Assembly: GCA_963749485.1 (NCBI GenBank)
Contig: CAVVMV010000002.1
Location: 62,001 to 126,000, forward strand
Origin: JAZGGS01 sp963749485
GTDB taxonomy: Bacteria > Bacteroidota > Ignavibacteria > Ignavibacteriales > Ignavibacteriaceae
Direction: 5' to 3'
DNA length: 64,000 nt
The position numbers and the translations under genes are program-made. The first letter of the stretch is position 1, and every line of letters starts with the position of its first letter. Of the stretch, positions 9,905-19,134 are shown piece by piece. The notes beneath the pieces were generated by a model. It saw only the letters and a list, made by a program, of their open reading frames with translations, had not been told where the DNA came from and did no database searches.

Positions 9905-11173
9905 TTAAGTCTTCTGTTTCTTCTTTGTTGCGGCAGGAAAAAGAATATTATTAAGAATTAACCTGTAACCGGGTGAGTTTTTGTAAAGATTAAGATCGGT
10001 TGGAGGATCGCCTACTGCGTGCTGGTAATCCTCAGGATCGTGCCCGCCGTAAAAAGTAAATGTGCCTCTGCCAAAATTACCGTGAATATATTTAACCTGG
10101 TCGGTTCCTTCCCGTTCAGCTAAAATTATAGCTGAGTTTTTTATAGTGCTCCTGCGAAACATTGTTGTCTGTCCCATAAATCCTCTTAAAACATTTATGT
10201 GGCATTGTGTAAGCATAGTGGGAACAGGATCGTACTTTGCAGAAAACTCGAAAAGTGTAAAATAATCATTGTTAAAATTACCAATCTCTATTGGCTGGAT
10301 ATCTATATTGCTGTACTCATAAAGATAAGGATTCATTTCCAGGGTAAAATCTGTAAACGCAAGTGTGTTATTAAAACTCAGCATTTCCTGTGCATCAGGA
10401 TCAGCAGCATCACCGTCAAACATCTGCTCAACAATATCAACATCAAGTGCGGAGAGAGAAATATCGTAAGAATCCGTTGCCGAACACATTGCAAAAAGAA
10501 AACCTCCTTTACCAACAAAACTTTTTATACTAAGCGAAACTGCTTTTAACATTTCCGAAACTTTTTTAAACCCGTTTTGTTTTGCGTTTTGTTCATACTG
10601 CAATTGCTGATCGATATACCATTGTGCATTGCTGAAGCTTGCATAAAACTTTCCGTACTGCCCTGTAAAATCTTCGTGGTGAAGATGAAGCCAGTCATAA
10701 TTTTCCAAATCACCTTTTAAAATTTCATCATTCCAAATTTTATCATATTTAATTTTTGCATATTCCAGCACAAGTGTTACGGCATCATCCCACGGCTGAA
10801 AGCCGGGTGGAACATAAACTGCAATGCGCGGAGCTTTTTCAAGGCGGATAACATCCATGTTGTTCTCTTCACTCTGTACAAAAGCATAAATCTCAGTGAC
10901 TTGCGATAAGGAGAGCTGTTCGAAATAAACTCCTTCAATCCGGCACTCTGTAGCAATCTTATCATTATAATCAAGAAGAAAAGAACCGCCATTATAATTA
11001 AGAAGCCAGTCTGCTTTTAAACCATCGCCTAAAGCATTAAAGGTTATACCGTACGCTTTTAAATGATCAGTCTGGTTTGCATCCATCGGGATAAGGATTT
11101 TTGATTGAGCATACAAAAATCCTGATGCTGAAAATAGAAAGATGAAAAATATTTTTACAAGTTTCGTCATCAT
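9905..11173 (-). CDS. Secreted conserved protein, often database-labelled 'asparagine synthetase B'
   Basis: The 422-residue protein has a hydrophobic signal peptide ending near ...SGFLYAQ. The body contains ILIPMDANQTDHLKAYG, a WLLNYNGGSFLLDY segment, RIAVYVPPGFQPWDDAVTLV and YDWLHLHHEDFTGQYGKF. I recall this family in Bacteroidota as annotated asparagine synthetase B, but I see neither an N-terminal nucleophile Cys nor an ATP-pyrophosphatase P-loop, so that label looks wrong. The alternating strand-helix pattern with FAMCSATDSYD suggests a glutamine-amidotransferase-like Rossmann fold (inference). It is probably periplasmic, and its function is unknown. It is unbroken. Confidence 0.6.
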   Translation of the reverse strand: MMTKLVKIFFIFLFSASGFLYAQSKILIPMDANQTDHLKAYGITFNALGDGLKADWLLNYNGGSFLLDYNDKIATECRIEGVYFEQLSLSQVTEIYAFVQSEENNMDVIRLEKAPRIAVYVPPGFQPWDDAVTLVLEYAKIKYDKIWNDEILKGDLENYDWLHLHHEDFTGQYGKFYASFSNAQWYIDQQLQYEQNAKQNGFKKVSEMLKAVSLSIKSFVGKGGFLFAMCSATDSYDISLSALDVDIVEQMFDGDAADPDAQEMLSFNNTLAFTDFTLEMNPYLYEYSNIDIQPIEIGNFNNDYFTLFEFSAKYDPVPTMLTQCHINVLRGFMGQTTMFRRSTIKNSAIILAEREGTDQVKYIHGNFGRGTFTFYGGHDPEDYQHAVGDPPTDLNLYKNSPGYRLILNNILFPAATKKKQKT

Positions 11174-11228
11174 AAAAAATAAGGGCGATTCACAGAACCG
11201 CCCTGTTAATAATAAATTTTATTTTTTG

Positions 11229-12480
11229 TTAAGCAGATTTTTTATCGGTCATCAGAAACAAAGGTTCCGCTCCGTTCTCAACAACATCTTTAGTGATTAT
11301 ACATTTTCGTATATCTTTTTTGTTCGGTATTTCATACATAATATCGAGCATAAAATTTTCAACTATAGATCTTAAAGCTCGTGCGCCTGTTTTTCTTTCA
11401 ATGGCTTTTTTAGCAATCACATCTATTGCAAAAGGATCGAACTCAAGCTCAACACCTTCCATTAAAAGCAATTTTTTATATTGTTTTAATATTGCATTCT
11501 TCGGATCGGTTAAAATACTTTTTAATGCTTCTTCATCAAGATCCTGCAAAGGTGCAACAATGGGAATCCTTCCTATCAACTCCGGGATCAAACCATATTT
11601 AAGCAAATCTTCAGGTTGAATATGATCTAATAATTCTTCATCAGTTTCTTTTTCTTTAAGATCAGATTTAAAGCCCATTTTGTTTTTATTTATTCTCGAT
11701 GCAATTATCTTGTCTATTCCTGAAAATGCACCCCCAAGTATGAAGAGAATATTTTTTGTATTAAGATTTATCAAATTTTGCTCGGGATGTTTTCTTCCTC
11801 CCTTTGGCGGAATCCCTGCAACAGTTCCTTCAAGTATTTTTAAGCAGCGCCTGCTGAACCCCTTCGCCGGAAACATCGCGGGTAATGGATGTGCTTTCGC
11901 TCTTCCTGGATATCTTATCAATCTCATCAATATAAACTATTCCCTTCTGTGCTCTATCCAGGTTATAATCGGCTGCCTGCAAAAGATGAACCAGTACTGT
12001 TTCTACATCATCACCAACATAACCGGCTTCCGTTAAAGTTGTTGCATCGGCAATAGCAAAGGGTACATCCAAAATTTTTGCAAGAGTTTGTGCTAAAAGT
12101 GTTTTACCAACGCCGGTAGGACCGATTAAAAGAATATTACTCTTATCAATTTCAACGTCATCAAGTTCAAAAAAGGATGAGCGCGAGTTTATTCTTTTGT
12201 AATGATTATATACTGCAACTGAGAGTACCTTCTTTGCTCTTTCCTGCCCGATTACAAAATCATCAATTGCTTTTTTTATTGTTTCCGGGATGCGTTTTTT
12301 AGTTTCAGTTTCTGCTTTGTAATTATATGCTGCAAGGTTATTTTTAAGAATATCTACACTGCTTGAGATACAGATATCGCAAATATGAACATCGGGTCCG
12401 GCAACCATACTGCTAACTTCAGTTCCATCTCTTCCGCAGAATGAACATTTTACTATATTCTTATTTTGTTTCTTACTCAT
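11229..12480 (-). CDS. clpX: ATP-dependent Clp protease ATP-binding subunit ClpX, frameshifted
   Basis: ClpX is the AAA+ unfoldase that feeds ClpP. The N-terminal zinc-binding domain shows CSFCGR and CDICI. The AAA+ module has Walker A GPTGVGKTLLAQ and Walker B IVYIDEIDKI, and the C-terminal part has LIPELIGRIPIVAPL and TGARALRSIVE. The frame breaks at about 11840: reading gives QALLKNT-stop, while removing one A from a five-A run gives QALLKILEGT, the conserved continuation. This is a textbook homopolymer error rather than a mutation. The joined length is about 415 residues. clpP is not adjacent. Confidence 0.95.
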
Positions 12481-12490
12481 CTTTCTTTCC

Positions 12491-14333
12491 TTAACTTAGT
12501 TTGTTCCTTATTAATAATATTTCGTTTCGTGCCTCATCAATGTAAAGCGAATTGGGAAATTCAATCAATAATCTTTCATAAACTTCAAGGGCTTTTTCCC
12601 TGTTTCCCAGACCTAAATGATAAGTTTTACCCAGCAAATATAACGCTTTATCGGCATAGATATTTTTCTCTCCCTCCTCTGCAATATTTTCAAACAGCTT
12701 TATTGCTTCATCAAAATCATCTTCAGCGAGCATCATTTCTGCATGGCGCAGTTTGGTTATTGAATGCAAAACAAATGCCTGCGGGTTTTGGTAAATCAAA
12801 CTGTATTTGTTAGCCGCTTGGCTAAATTTTTTCTGCTCTGTTAAAAATTCAGCTTCTGCAAATTGTACAAGGTTAGACGAATCGTTCATTGTTGTGTTCA
12901 ATACTAATGATAACTCTATTGCATCATTAGCATTATCATCTTTAAGGTTGTGCAGGATGGCTGCGAGCTGGTTATTTGCTTCATCAAAATTTTGCTTGAA
13001 AAGGTTTACCCTTGCAAGTTTAAATTTAGCCAGGTTATGCAGCTGGTTATTGCTGTGCGTTTTTTCAATTAACTTTGAAAAATATAACTCAGCTTCATCC
13101 AGGTTTCCATTTAGTAAAGCAATGTTCCCAAGTTCAATAAATGCATCACCAGCAGATTTAGAATTTACACCATCACTAATTACAATCTTAAAATTTTCTG
13201 ATGCTTTTAAAGGATCGTTTTGCATGTAAAACTGTATTAAACCTATTCGCAGCAAAGCTTCGAAAGCTGCTTCAGTATTAGCGTAAATTTCCACCACCTC
13301 GTTAAAGGCAGTTAACACATCATCAATTTTTTCTGAATCATACTTTATAAAATGAAAATATGGTTTCCACAACGGAAGTGATTCCCGGTAATCTTCAATT
13401 AAAGTTGCTTCAATAGATTTTGCATAACCTAACTTTGCAATGGGAATAAGCGGGGAATTTGGATACAGATCGATTATCTCACCGTAAACTCTTCCAGCCA
13501 TCAAATAGTTTTTCTCCCTTGATAGCAATTCTGCAAAGTTGTAAAGATCTTTTCCTAAATTCGATTGCTCTTCATCTATATCCCGGTAAACTTCAAATGC
13601 TTCTTCAAACTCTTTCGCTTCAGTTAATAGTCTTGCCAGTAGATATGATAAACTTAAATTACTTCTACTGCTCCAATCTTCCACAACAGGTATTGTTGCT
13701 TCGAGTGCATCCGGCTTACCAGAATAAGAAAGTATCTTTTGTTCAATTACCTGGCGCTGCATTGGCTCTTTATCTAGTATAGTGCAATATTCTTCGGCAG
13801 CTTTACCAAATTGCATTGTTAAAGTATAAAGCTGTGCAAGATCATAAGCAAAAAGAACTTTATCATCAGAAATTTCTTTGCCGCGTTCATACAATTCTAT
13901 TGCTTTTTCAAATGCCCGTCTTTCAACTGCGTAGTTTGCAATTATTCTGTACATCATCGGGTTGTTTGGAGTTCGCATTAAAGCTTCATCCCACACCTCG
14001 TAAGCTTTTTCCTCGTTTCCCATGATATAATAAGTGGAACCAAGCATTCCATGTAAAGAAATATCATCCGGTTTCTCTAATATTCTTTTTCCCAGCAGAT
14101 CAATAGAAGCAGCGTAATTTTTTAGCTGTAGATATACCCGGTGTAAAGCATTAGAATACTGTGTGTTAGAAGGTTCAGAAAAATATAGTTCTTCGAAAAG
14201 TTTAAGAGCCTCCTCATATTGCCCTGCACGCTCTAAACTTTCTGCCAAAGTGAATTTTGCATAATCTATCCTTAACTTGGGCACTAACAAGTATAACCGA
14301 AACGGTGAGCAATACTATAGTTTTCATTATCAT
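12491..14333 (-). CDS. Tetratricopeptide repeat protein, probably secreted; frameshift at N-terminus
   Basis: About 600 residues made almost entirely of TPR-like helical pairs (for example EEALKLFEELYFSEPSNTQY, EKALEVYERLLIEFPNSLYI), a scaffold for protein-protein contacts. The open frame begins near 14290, but a signal peptide, MKTIVLLTVSVILVSAQ, starts in another frame at 14327 (or an in-frame ATG at 14333) and would join the TPR body with one indel near 14275. The protein is therefore probably periplasmic or membrane-associated, like many BamD- or gliding-type TPR proteins in Bacteroidota. Its partner is unknown. It lies 10 bp upstream of clpX on the same strand. Confidence 0.7.
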
Positions 14334-14481
14334 ATAATAAAAATAATAAATTAACATGCGCATTCAAGGGTAATAATTGCTATAAAATTGAGCAATAAAA
14401 TGAATGCGACTGTATATGCCCTTAATTTCATTGATAAAGAAATTATTCTTTAATAGGTTTGAAAGATTATTTATTGGTATT

Positions 14482-15624
14482 ATGAAAAAAGTATTAATTC
14501 TTGGTTCTACCGGCTCTATAGGTGTTAACAGTCTTGAAGTTATCAACCGGCTTAAAGATGATTTTAAAGTAAGCGGGTTAACGGCTAACTCAAATGTAAC
14601 ACTTCTGCTGGAACAGGTTAGTAATTTTAATCCTGAAGTAGTTGCGGTAAGAGATGAAAACGCAGCGGCAATTATAAAAGAGAAATTGCCTCCCGGGTGC
14701 AATTTGCTTGTGGGCGATAAAGGATTAATTGAAGTTGCAGCAAATGCAGATTATGATATATTCATAGGTGCGATGGTTGGCTTTGCAGGGCTTTTACCTA
14801 CAATCGAAGCAGTAAAGCGTGGTAAAAGAATTGCACTGGCAAATAAAGAAACGCTGGTTGTAGCCGGAGAGTTTGTAACCGATCTCTGCAGGGAATACAA
14901 TTCGGAAATTATCCCGGTTGATTCCGAACACAGCGCAATCTACCAGTGTCTGATAGGCGAAAAATTAGAAGAAGTTGAAAAACTGATTTTAACTGCTTCC
15001 GGCGGACCTTTTTTGAATAAGGAAAAATCCTTCTTTGAAAAAGCCACAGTTGATGAAGCGCTCAATCATCCTAACTGGAAGATGGGTAATAAAATCAGTA
15101 TCGATTCTGCAACAATGATGAACAAAGGCTTGGAAGTAATTGAAGCTCGCTGGCTTTTTGGACTTCCTACAGAAAAAATTGATGTGGTAATTCATCCGCA
15201 ATCAATTATTCATTCTATGGTGCAATTTGTTGATGGTTCTGTAAAAGCACAGCTCGGTTTGCCCGATATGAAGCTGCCGATACAGTATGCACTAACATTT
15301 CCGGAAAGAGTTGTAAACGATTTAGAAAGAACAAATCTGCCTAACATTGGGTCGCTTACATTTTTTGAACCGGATACAGAAAAATTTGAGTGTCTCAAAC
15401 TGGCATTTGATGTCCTGAATACAGGCGGTACAGCGCCATGCATTCTTAACGCAGCAAACGAAGTTGCTGTAGATAAATTTTTAAATAAGGAAATAAAGTT
15501 TTCTCACATCCCCTTATTGATAAATAAAGCTCTGGATAAGGTTAAGAACAGCGTTACGCCAGACCTGGGAACGATTTTTGAGTGTGACAGGCAAACTCGT
15601 AAGCTTGTGAGAGAGCTAAGTTAA
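14482..15624 (+). CDS. dxr: 1-deoxy-D-xylulose 5-phosphate reductoisomerase
   Basis: Dxr performs the first committed step of the MEP pathway, converting DXP to MEP with NADPH. The protein starts MKKVLILGSTGSIGVNSLEV, which holds the nucleotide-binding GSTGSIG. Metal and substrate motifs follow: ANKETLVVAGEF, VDSEHSAIYQCL, TASGGPF, and HPNWKMGNKISIDSATMMNK. The start at 14482 is chosen because the 26 residues encoded upstream from 14404 are not part of the family. About 380 residues, full length and unbroken. It is followed by rseP 18 bp after the stop, a common arrangement (dxr-rseP). Confidence 0.95.
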   Translation: MKKVLILGSTGSIGVNSLEVINRLKDDFKVSGLTANSNVTLLLEQVSNFNPEVVAVRDENAAAIIKEKLPPGCNLLVGDKGLIEVAANADYDIFIGAMVGFAGLLPTIEAVKRGKRIALANKETLVVAGEFVTDLCREYNSEIIPVDSEHSAIYQCLIGEKLEEVEKLILTASGGPFLNKEKSFFEKATVDEALNHPNWKMGNKISIDSATMMNKGLEVIEARWLFGLPTEKIDVVIHPQSIIHSMVQFVDGSVKAQLGLPDMKLPIQYALTFPERVVNDLERTNLPNIGSLTFFEPDTEKFECLKLAFDVLNTGGTAPCILNAANEVAVDKFLNKEIKFSHIPLLINKALDKVKNSVTPDLGTIFECDRQTRKLVRELS

Positions 15625-15642
15625 TTTTTAGAAAGGTTTTTA

Positions 15643-17002
15643 ATGGATTATATAATTTATTTTGCTCTAACGATAGGAATTTTAGTCTTCATTCATGAAT
15701 TCGGACACTTTGCCGCAGCAAAGTTAAGTGGTATGAGGGTTGATGTTTTTGCAATTGGTTTTGGTAAAAGACTTCTTGGCTGGAATAAAAAAACCGGTTT
15801 TAAATTTGGCGAACTACCTAAAGATTTTGATGGAGAGGGAAATACCGATTACAGGTTAAGTTTACTTCCGCTTGGGCGGTTATGTTAAAATAGCCGGGAT
15901 GATTGATGAAAGTTTTGATACAGAATTTGCCAAGAAAGAACCGCAGCCATACGAGTTTCGTTCAAAAGGATTCTGGAAAAAATCTTTTGTTATTACTGCC
16001 GGTGTTCTTATGAATCTTCTGCTGGCTTTGCTTGTATTCTGGGGCGCAAACTTTTTTAAAGGTAAACCTGTTACCGAAACCACCACACTTGGTTATGTTG
16101 ACCAAGGATAGTCCTGCTTACACTGCAGGATTTTTAGCCGGGGATAAAATTCTTAAAATTAATAATGAACCGGTTAATAACTGGGAAGCACTTACAACAG
16201 AAATGTATGTTAATACTTTAGGCGAAGATCTTAGCATGCTGGTAAAACGAAACGGTGAAACTATAAGCATTCCTTTAGCAGAGGAAAGATATTCCTGATT
16301 ATGAAACAGAGGGTGAATTTTTCATAAGGGATAATCTTAAACCTGCAGTGATTGATGTACTTGCTGATTCTCCTGCAAAAGAAGCAGGAATCTTACCGGG
16401 TGATATATTTCTTTCAATTAATAATGTTTCTTTATCAAGTTCAAAGCAATTAACAAAAGTTGTTTCTTCAAATATCGGCAACCAGCTTCCGCTTGTAGTG
16501 TTAAGAGATAAAGACACAATTAACATTGCCGTAACACCTGGCAGCGATGGAATGATTGGTATTTCTATAGGCGAAATTTATATGGGAGAAGTTTATTACC
16601 AGACCTACGGATTTTTTGAATCCTTCTACTATGCTGGAGCAGATATTGCAAACATTACAAACCTTACATTTAGTGTTGGCTAAAAAAGTGTTTGCAGGTG
16701 ATATTGAATTTGGGAAGGCATTTGGCGGACCTGTAAGGATTGCACAGCTTGCTGCTAAATCTGCAGATGTGGGAATTGAAAGCTTTCTCTATTTCCTTGC
16801 AATCCTAAGTTTAAGTCTTGCACTAATAAACATTATGCCTTTCCCTGTATTAGATGGCGGGCATTTACTTGTAATTATAATTGAAACTGTTTTCAGAAGG
16901 GAGATTCCGGTTAAGATTAAAATTGCAATACAGAATACCGGGCTTATACTTCTTTTGCTTCTTATGGCATTTATAATTTATAACGATATACTTTCTCTTT
17001 AA
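15643..17002 (+). CDS. rseP: RIP site-2 zinc metalloprotease RseP, multiple frameshifts
   Basis: This is an intramembrane protease that cleaves membrane-bound anti-sigma factors or signal-peptide remnants. The conserved sequence runs through five frame segments. 15643-15888 has the HEFGH zinc motif near residue 18. 15872-16111 has GGYVKIAGM and the second membrane segment. 16032-16298 holds PDZ domain 1, 16348-16683 holds PDZ domain 2, and 16616-17002 has the NIMPFPVLDGGHLL motif and the last membrane helix. Indels lie near 15880, 16095, 16297 and 16675. The joined protein of about 450 residues has normal domain order, so the gene is probably intact in the cell. It sits directly after dxr. 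Confidence 0.93.
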
Positions 17003-17011
17003 TATTTAACG

Positions 17012-17049
17012 AGTGCGGTTCAATCATAAACGAGCCGCACTTTTCTTTT
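17012..17049 (+). terminator. Intrinsic terminator after rseP
   Basis: A 10-bp stem, AGTGCGGTTC (17012-17021) with GAGCCGCACT (17032-17041) and one G-T pair, has a 10-base loop and is followed by TTTTCTTTT. It lies 10 bp after the rseP stop. Confidence 0.85.
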
Positions 17050-17138
17050 AATAAACCCGCCTATCACTTTATAAAACCTTTAATAAAAAAATTTCCTTAC
17101 TGCTTCCGATAGCTCTTTAGTTTTGGGTTCAGAAACAG

Positions 17139-17165
17139 AAGCCGGCAGTGTTCCGGCTTATTTTA
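17139..17165 (+). terminator. Second hairpin before the kinase gene
   Basis: AAGCCGG (17139-17145) pairs with CCGGCTT (17153-17159) around a 7-base loop, followed by ATTTTA. It is a weaker terminator-like hairpin that separates the dxr-rseP unit from the two-component genes. Confidence 0.5.
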
Positions 17166-17184
17166 TCTTGAGCAATTTTAAGTT

Positions 17185-17192
17185 TATATTTG
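17185..17192 (+). promoter_or_regulatory. Candidate -7 element for the LytS/LytTR operon
   Basis: TATATTTG matches TAnnTTTG exactly. With a 19-bp spacer the upstream tetramer is TTTA (17162-17165), three of four to the TTTG -33 box. It ends one base before an ATG (17193), so the real start codon of the kinase is probably further downstream. Confidence 0.4.
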
Positions 17193-18314
17193 ATGAAAGC
17201 AGAACGAAAAAACTCAAATAATTTTAATTCCCACATATCAACCTGCAGCAAGGAAGATAAATAGTATAAACAGGAATAAAGTTTACTGGATAAGCCAAAT
17301 TACCGGGTGGGCTCTGTTTGTACTACTAAACATTATTGTAATTTCTTTTATTGAAGAGATGAGCTGGCAAAGAGTTGTGATCTGGATTTATCTTGGTTTT
17401 GCCGGTATAAGTTTTACTCATATTCTTAAGGGGAATGATAAAAAATCGCAACTGGCTTAATACTTCCATTAAAAAAACTAATCCCGCGTGTTCTTCTATC
17501 AAGTTTTATAACCGGAACTCTTATTTATTCTTTTGCTTTTATGGCGGGTTATTTATCCGGAGCAACAAGTTATGAGGAGTACACTGCCATAAAACCAGTT
17601 GCTGGAATAATAAACCTTACAAGTGTAACCCTTTTCTGGATGCTTATCTATTTTTCGATTAATTATTTTGAGAGCTATAAGAAGAAAGAGATCGAATCGC
17701 TTATATGGGAAGCTGCAGTAAAGGATTATGAACTTAAAACTTTAAGGTCGCAGCTTAATCCTCATTTTATGTTTAACGCAATGAACAGCATAAGAGCATT
17801 AATTGAAGAAGACCCGGAATCAGCAAAATCGGCATTAACAAAACTTTCAAATATTCTCCGCTACTCTTTGCAAATGGAAAGGATGGAAAAAGTTTCGCTT
17901 GAAGATGAGATTGAAACAGTAAAAAACTATCTTGATCTTGAAAGTATAAGGTTTGAAGAAAGGTTGCAGTATAAAATAAATATTGAAAATGGTTCATCTA
18001 AAGTTGAGATACCGCCAATGATGATCCAAACACTTGTAGAAAACGGGATAAAACATGGTATATCAAAAATACCTGAGGGCGGAGCAATTTCAATTACAAC
18101 AAAAGTTGATAACTCTAAGCTTTACCTGGAAATAAGAAACAGCGGCAATGTAAACGAAGATGATTTAAAAAACTCAAACGGCTTTGGCGTTAATAATACA
18201 AAGCACCGTTTAAATTTACTTTTTGGAGAAGAGGCAAAATTTTCACTTCAGAATGAAGATGAAAAAAATGTGTTGGCAAAATTAGAAATTCCACTAGGAG
18301 GTACTAATCAATGA
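17193..18314 (+). CDS. LytS-type sensor histidine kinase, frameshifted N-terminus
   Basis: Kinases of this class (His_kinase with HATPase_c) signal to LytTR regulators. The intact part (17541-18314) carries the H-box LRSQLNPHFMFNAMNSIRAL, with His in NPHF, then IPPMMIQTLVENGIKHG (N-box) and GFGVNNTKHRL (G-box). Upstream, conserved membrane-domain coding continues in other frames: VYWISQITGWALFVLLNIIV near 17280-17340, MIKNRNWLN near 17440, and LPLKKLIPRVLLSSF to 17541, so two or three indels lie between 17250 and 17470. The exact start is uncertain. The stop overlaps the regulator start in ATGA. Confidence 0.85.
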
Positions 18315-19031
18315 AAGCTTTAATAGTAGATGATGAAAGACTAGCTCGCACTGAGCTAAAAAGATTATTGACATCCATTTAAAGAAATTAAAGTTGTAGG
18401 CGAAGCTGTAAATGCCGATGATGCCCTGGAGAAGATTGATCAGCTAAAACCGGATCTTCTTTTTTTGGATATCCAGATGCCGGGCAAATCAGGATTTGAA
18501 TTGCTTGAGGAACTGGATACGGTTCCTACTGTAATTTTTACAACTGCTTATGATGAATATGCTTTAAAAGCTTTTGAATATAATGCGCTTGATTATCTTC
18601 TTAAACCAATAGAACCGAAACGGCTGGAAGAGACTATAAATAAACTGGTTGAGAAGAGCCGTAAAAAAATTGTGGCAGAATCTGATAAACCAATATTTAC
18701 AGAATCAGACCAGGTTTTTGTTAAAGATGGAGAGCGCTGCTGGTTTGTAAAGCTGGAAAAAGTCCGCTTGTTTGAGTCGGAGGGAAACTACGTCCGTATT
18801 TATTTTGAAAATAACAAACCGCTTATTTTGCGTACATTAAATTATCTTGATGAACGGCTGGATAGTAAACTATTCTTCCGTGCAAACAGGAAACATATTG
18901 TTAACCTTAAATGGATTGACACAATTGAGCCATGGTTAAACGGCGGTTTACTTGTAAAGTTTAAAGACGGGCAGAAGGTGGAAGTTTCCAGGAGACAGGC
19001 AATTAAGTTTAAAGATATGTTAAGTTTGTAA
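18311..19031 (+). CDS. LytTR-family response regulator, one frameshift
   Basis: The receiver domain begins MKALIVDDERLAR (acidic pair DDE), has the phospho-acceptor in LLFLDIQMPG, the conserved Thr/Ala in VIFTTAYDEYA, and Lys in YLLKPIE. The C-terminal LytTR DNA-binding domain contains FESEGNYVRIYF, RTLNYLDERL and FFRANRKHIVNL. The frame changes once near 18377, inside a CATTTAAAGAAATTAAA stretch. The joined protein is about 240 residues. Its first four bases overlap the kinase stop, so the two are co-translated and form one signalling pair. The target genes are not visible. Confidence 0.9.
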
Positions 19032-19042
19032 ACGCATCACTT

Positions 19043-19127
19043 TGTCATTGCGAATCCCGTTTTAACGGGATGAAGCAATCTATTAGTTCATAAAGATTGC
19101 TTCGTCCTTCCAGTCCTCGCAATGACA
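19043..19127. repeat. Dispersed palindromic repeat of the GTCATTGCGA type
   Basis: Nested inverted repeats are present. TGTCATTGCGA (19043-19053) pairs with TCGCAATGACA (19117-19127), and GAAGCAATCT (19072-19081) pairs with AGATTGCTTC (19094-19103). An extra near-perfect palindrome, TCCCGTTTTAACGGGA (19055-19070), sits in the left arm. The unit resembles palindromic repeats common between genes in Bacteroidota. A second, incomplete copy begins at 55291. It lies between convergent genes. Confidence 0.8.
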
Positions 19128-19134
19128 CATACTA

